5,181 nucleotides of DNA from an uncultured Clostridia bacterium. Lineage in GTDB: Bacteria > Bacillota > Clostridia > TANB77 > CAG-508. Shown in pieces: positions 4,905 through 5,181 of the stretch (position 1 is its first letter; every line of letters starts with the position of its first letter). The DNA is taken from contig CAQPRV010000003.1 of the NCBI GenBank assembly GCA_948857205.1, positions 1 through 5,181 of the forward strand, given 5' to 3'. The notes under the pieces were generated by a model, which saw nothing but the letters and a program-made list of their open reading frames with translations, had not been told where the DNA came from and made no database searches. A program made the translations under genes and the position numbers.

Positions 4905-5081
4905 ATGCTACATGATTATGAAATAGAAGTAGATAACTCTAAACAATTAAAAAATAATACTATGCTAAATTGTAGCATGGAATTATCACTTTTAAATAAT
5001 TTACTTAGAGAAAACTTAATAATCGAAGAGGAACATATTGAAATAAAAAGAAAAATCTTAAAAGATTACAAACTTTTGTGA
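4905..5081 (+). CDS. Small SHOCT-like protein upstream of the recombinase
   Basis: An ATG at 4905, preceded by AAGGAG (4892-4897, spacing 7), opens a 58-codon frame ending in TGA. The first half is polar. The second half (residues about 25-57) reads MELSLLNNLLRENLIIEEEHIEIKRKILKDY, shown here in two parts for reference: a leucine-rich helix MELSLLNNLLREN and then LIIEEEHIEIKRKILKDY. This fits the SHOCT-type short domain pattern L-x-x-L-x-x-x-x-L-I-x-x-E-E-[FY]-x-x-x-K-x-x-[IL]-L. Such small proteins are common just ahead of serine recombinases in clostridial integrative elements (from memory); their role is unclear, possibly oligomerisation or recombinase control. No signal peptide or membrane segment is seen. 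The elaborate leader suggests its expression is tightly controlled. Confidence 0.7.
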   Translation: MLHDYEIEVDNSKQLKNNTMLNCSMELSLLNNLLRENLIIEEEHIEIKRKILKDYKLL

Positions 5082-5087
5082 TTTGAA

Positions 5088-5115
5088 TTTACTTTTACCT
5101 AAAAAATGATATAAA
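5088..5115 (+). promoter_or_regulatory. Possible weak promoter before the recombinase
   Basis: TTTACT (5088-5093), a 16-bp spacer and TATAAA (5110-5115) match 4 of 6 and 5 of 6 consensus positions. It lies in the 71-bp gap between the SHOCT-like ORF and the next gene. In DNA this AT-rich such matches are frequent, so it is weak evidence. Confidence 0.25.
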
Positions 5116-5152
5116 ATTATTAAGTTTTATCTCTAGGCGGAACGGAGGAAAG

Positions 5153-5181
5153 ATGGAAATTCAAGTCATAGAGAAAACAAA
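5153..5181 (+). CDS. Start of a probable site-specific serine recombinase (5' end only)
   Basis: An ATG at 5153 follows a strong GGAGG Shine-Dalgarno (5144-5148) and the frame MEIQVIEKT runs off the right edge. The opening, the GC-richer ribosome-site region and the small SHOCT-like ORF just upstream resemble clostridial large serine recombinases, which often start with a short V-I-[EK]-x-x-type leader before the AAYCRVSTD catalytic segment (from memory). Only nine codons are visible and the catalytic serine lies outside, so the product is inferred mainly from context. Confidence 0.45.

Larger units (their letters stand above)
4815..4910 (+). promoter_or_regulatory. Leader 5' end complementary to the start-codon region
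   Basis: TAGCATGAAA (4815-4824) is the perfect reverse complement of TTTCATGCTA (4901-4910), which includes the ATG at 4905-4907. If transcription starts near 4815-4819, the RNA 5' end could close a long structure over the terminator and ribosome site. A second TAGCATG at 4973-4979, inside the ORF, could compete for the same partner. Confidence 0.4.

Overview
The window is strongly AT-rich, with AGA as the dominant arginine codon, purine-rich Shine-Dalgarno sites (GGAGG, AAGGAG), TGG for Trp and TGA used as a stop. This points to a low-GC Firmicute of the Clostridia or related gut type, standard code 11. The flanks are mobile-element genes, so this is accessory DNA: the left edge holds the tail of an IS3-family (IS150-like) transposase and the right edge the first codons of what looks like a site-specific serine recombinase, preceded by a small SHOCT-like ORF. 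No species can be named from the sequence alone.

Positions 1-139 are the end of an insertion sequence. Positions 114-4106 hold five tightly packed + strand genes: an HD-domain phosphohydrolase whose 5' end runs into the IS end, a histidine phosphatase (phosphoglycerate mutase superfamily), a HIT-family protein, an AlbA_2/Schlafen-type ATP-binding protein with a C-terminal winged helix, and an inositol-monophosphatase-family protein. Junctions are TAATG (1-nt overlap), a 23-nt gap, a 63-nt gap and ATGA (4-nt overlap), so they probably form one operon. Four different phosphoester-hydrolase superfamilies sit around one ATP-binding regulator-like protein. The likely common theme is handling of a phosphorylated or nucleotidylated small molecule, but the substrate cannot be read from the sequence. 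Two of the enzymes carry non-canonical active sites: HIT has Phe at the first His position, and the IMPase has Ser where the motif-2 metal-binding Asp is expected. The AlbA_2 gene contains an 11-bp tandem repeat whose copy number sets the reading frame.

Positions 4107-4904 (about 800 bases) hold no convincing gene but are unusually structured. There is a 122-nt stacked palindrome with TTAA at both ends, then three clean 7-bp hairpins in a row, then a cluster of six 17-bp imperfect palindromes (consensus about AGTTCACNNAGTGTACT). A near-consensus promoter lies just after that cluster and has a hairpin at its expected start site. A second near-consensus promoter drives a short leader with an intrinsic terminator and a competing hairpin that would hide the Shine-Dalgarno of the next gene.

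Positions 4905-5181 hold the 58-codon SHOCT-like ORF and the start of the probable recombinase. The array, promoters and attenuator-like leader look like the control region of the neighbouring integrative element, with the phosphohydrolase operon as its cargo or as the adjoining DNA; that assignment is inference.
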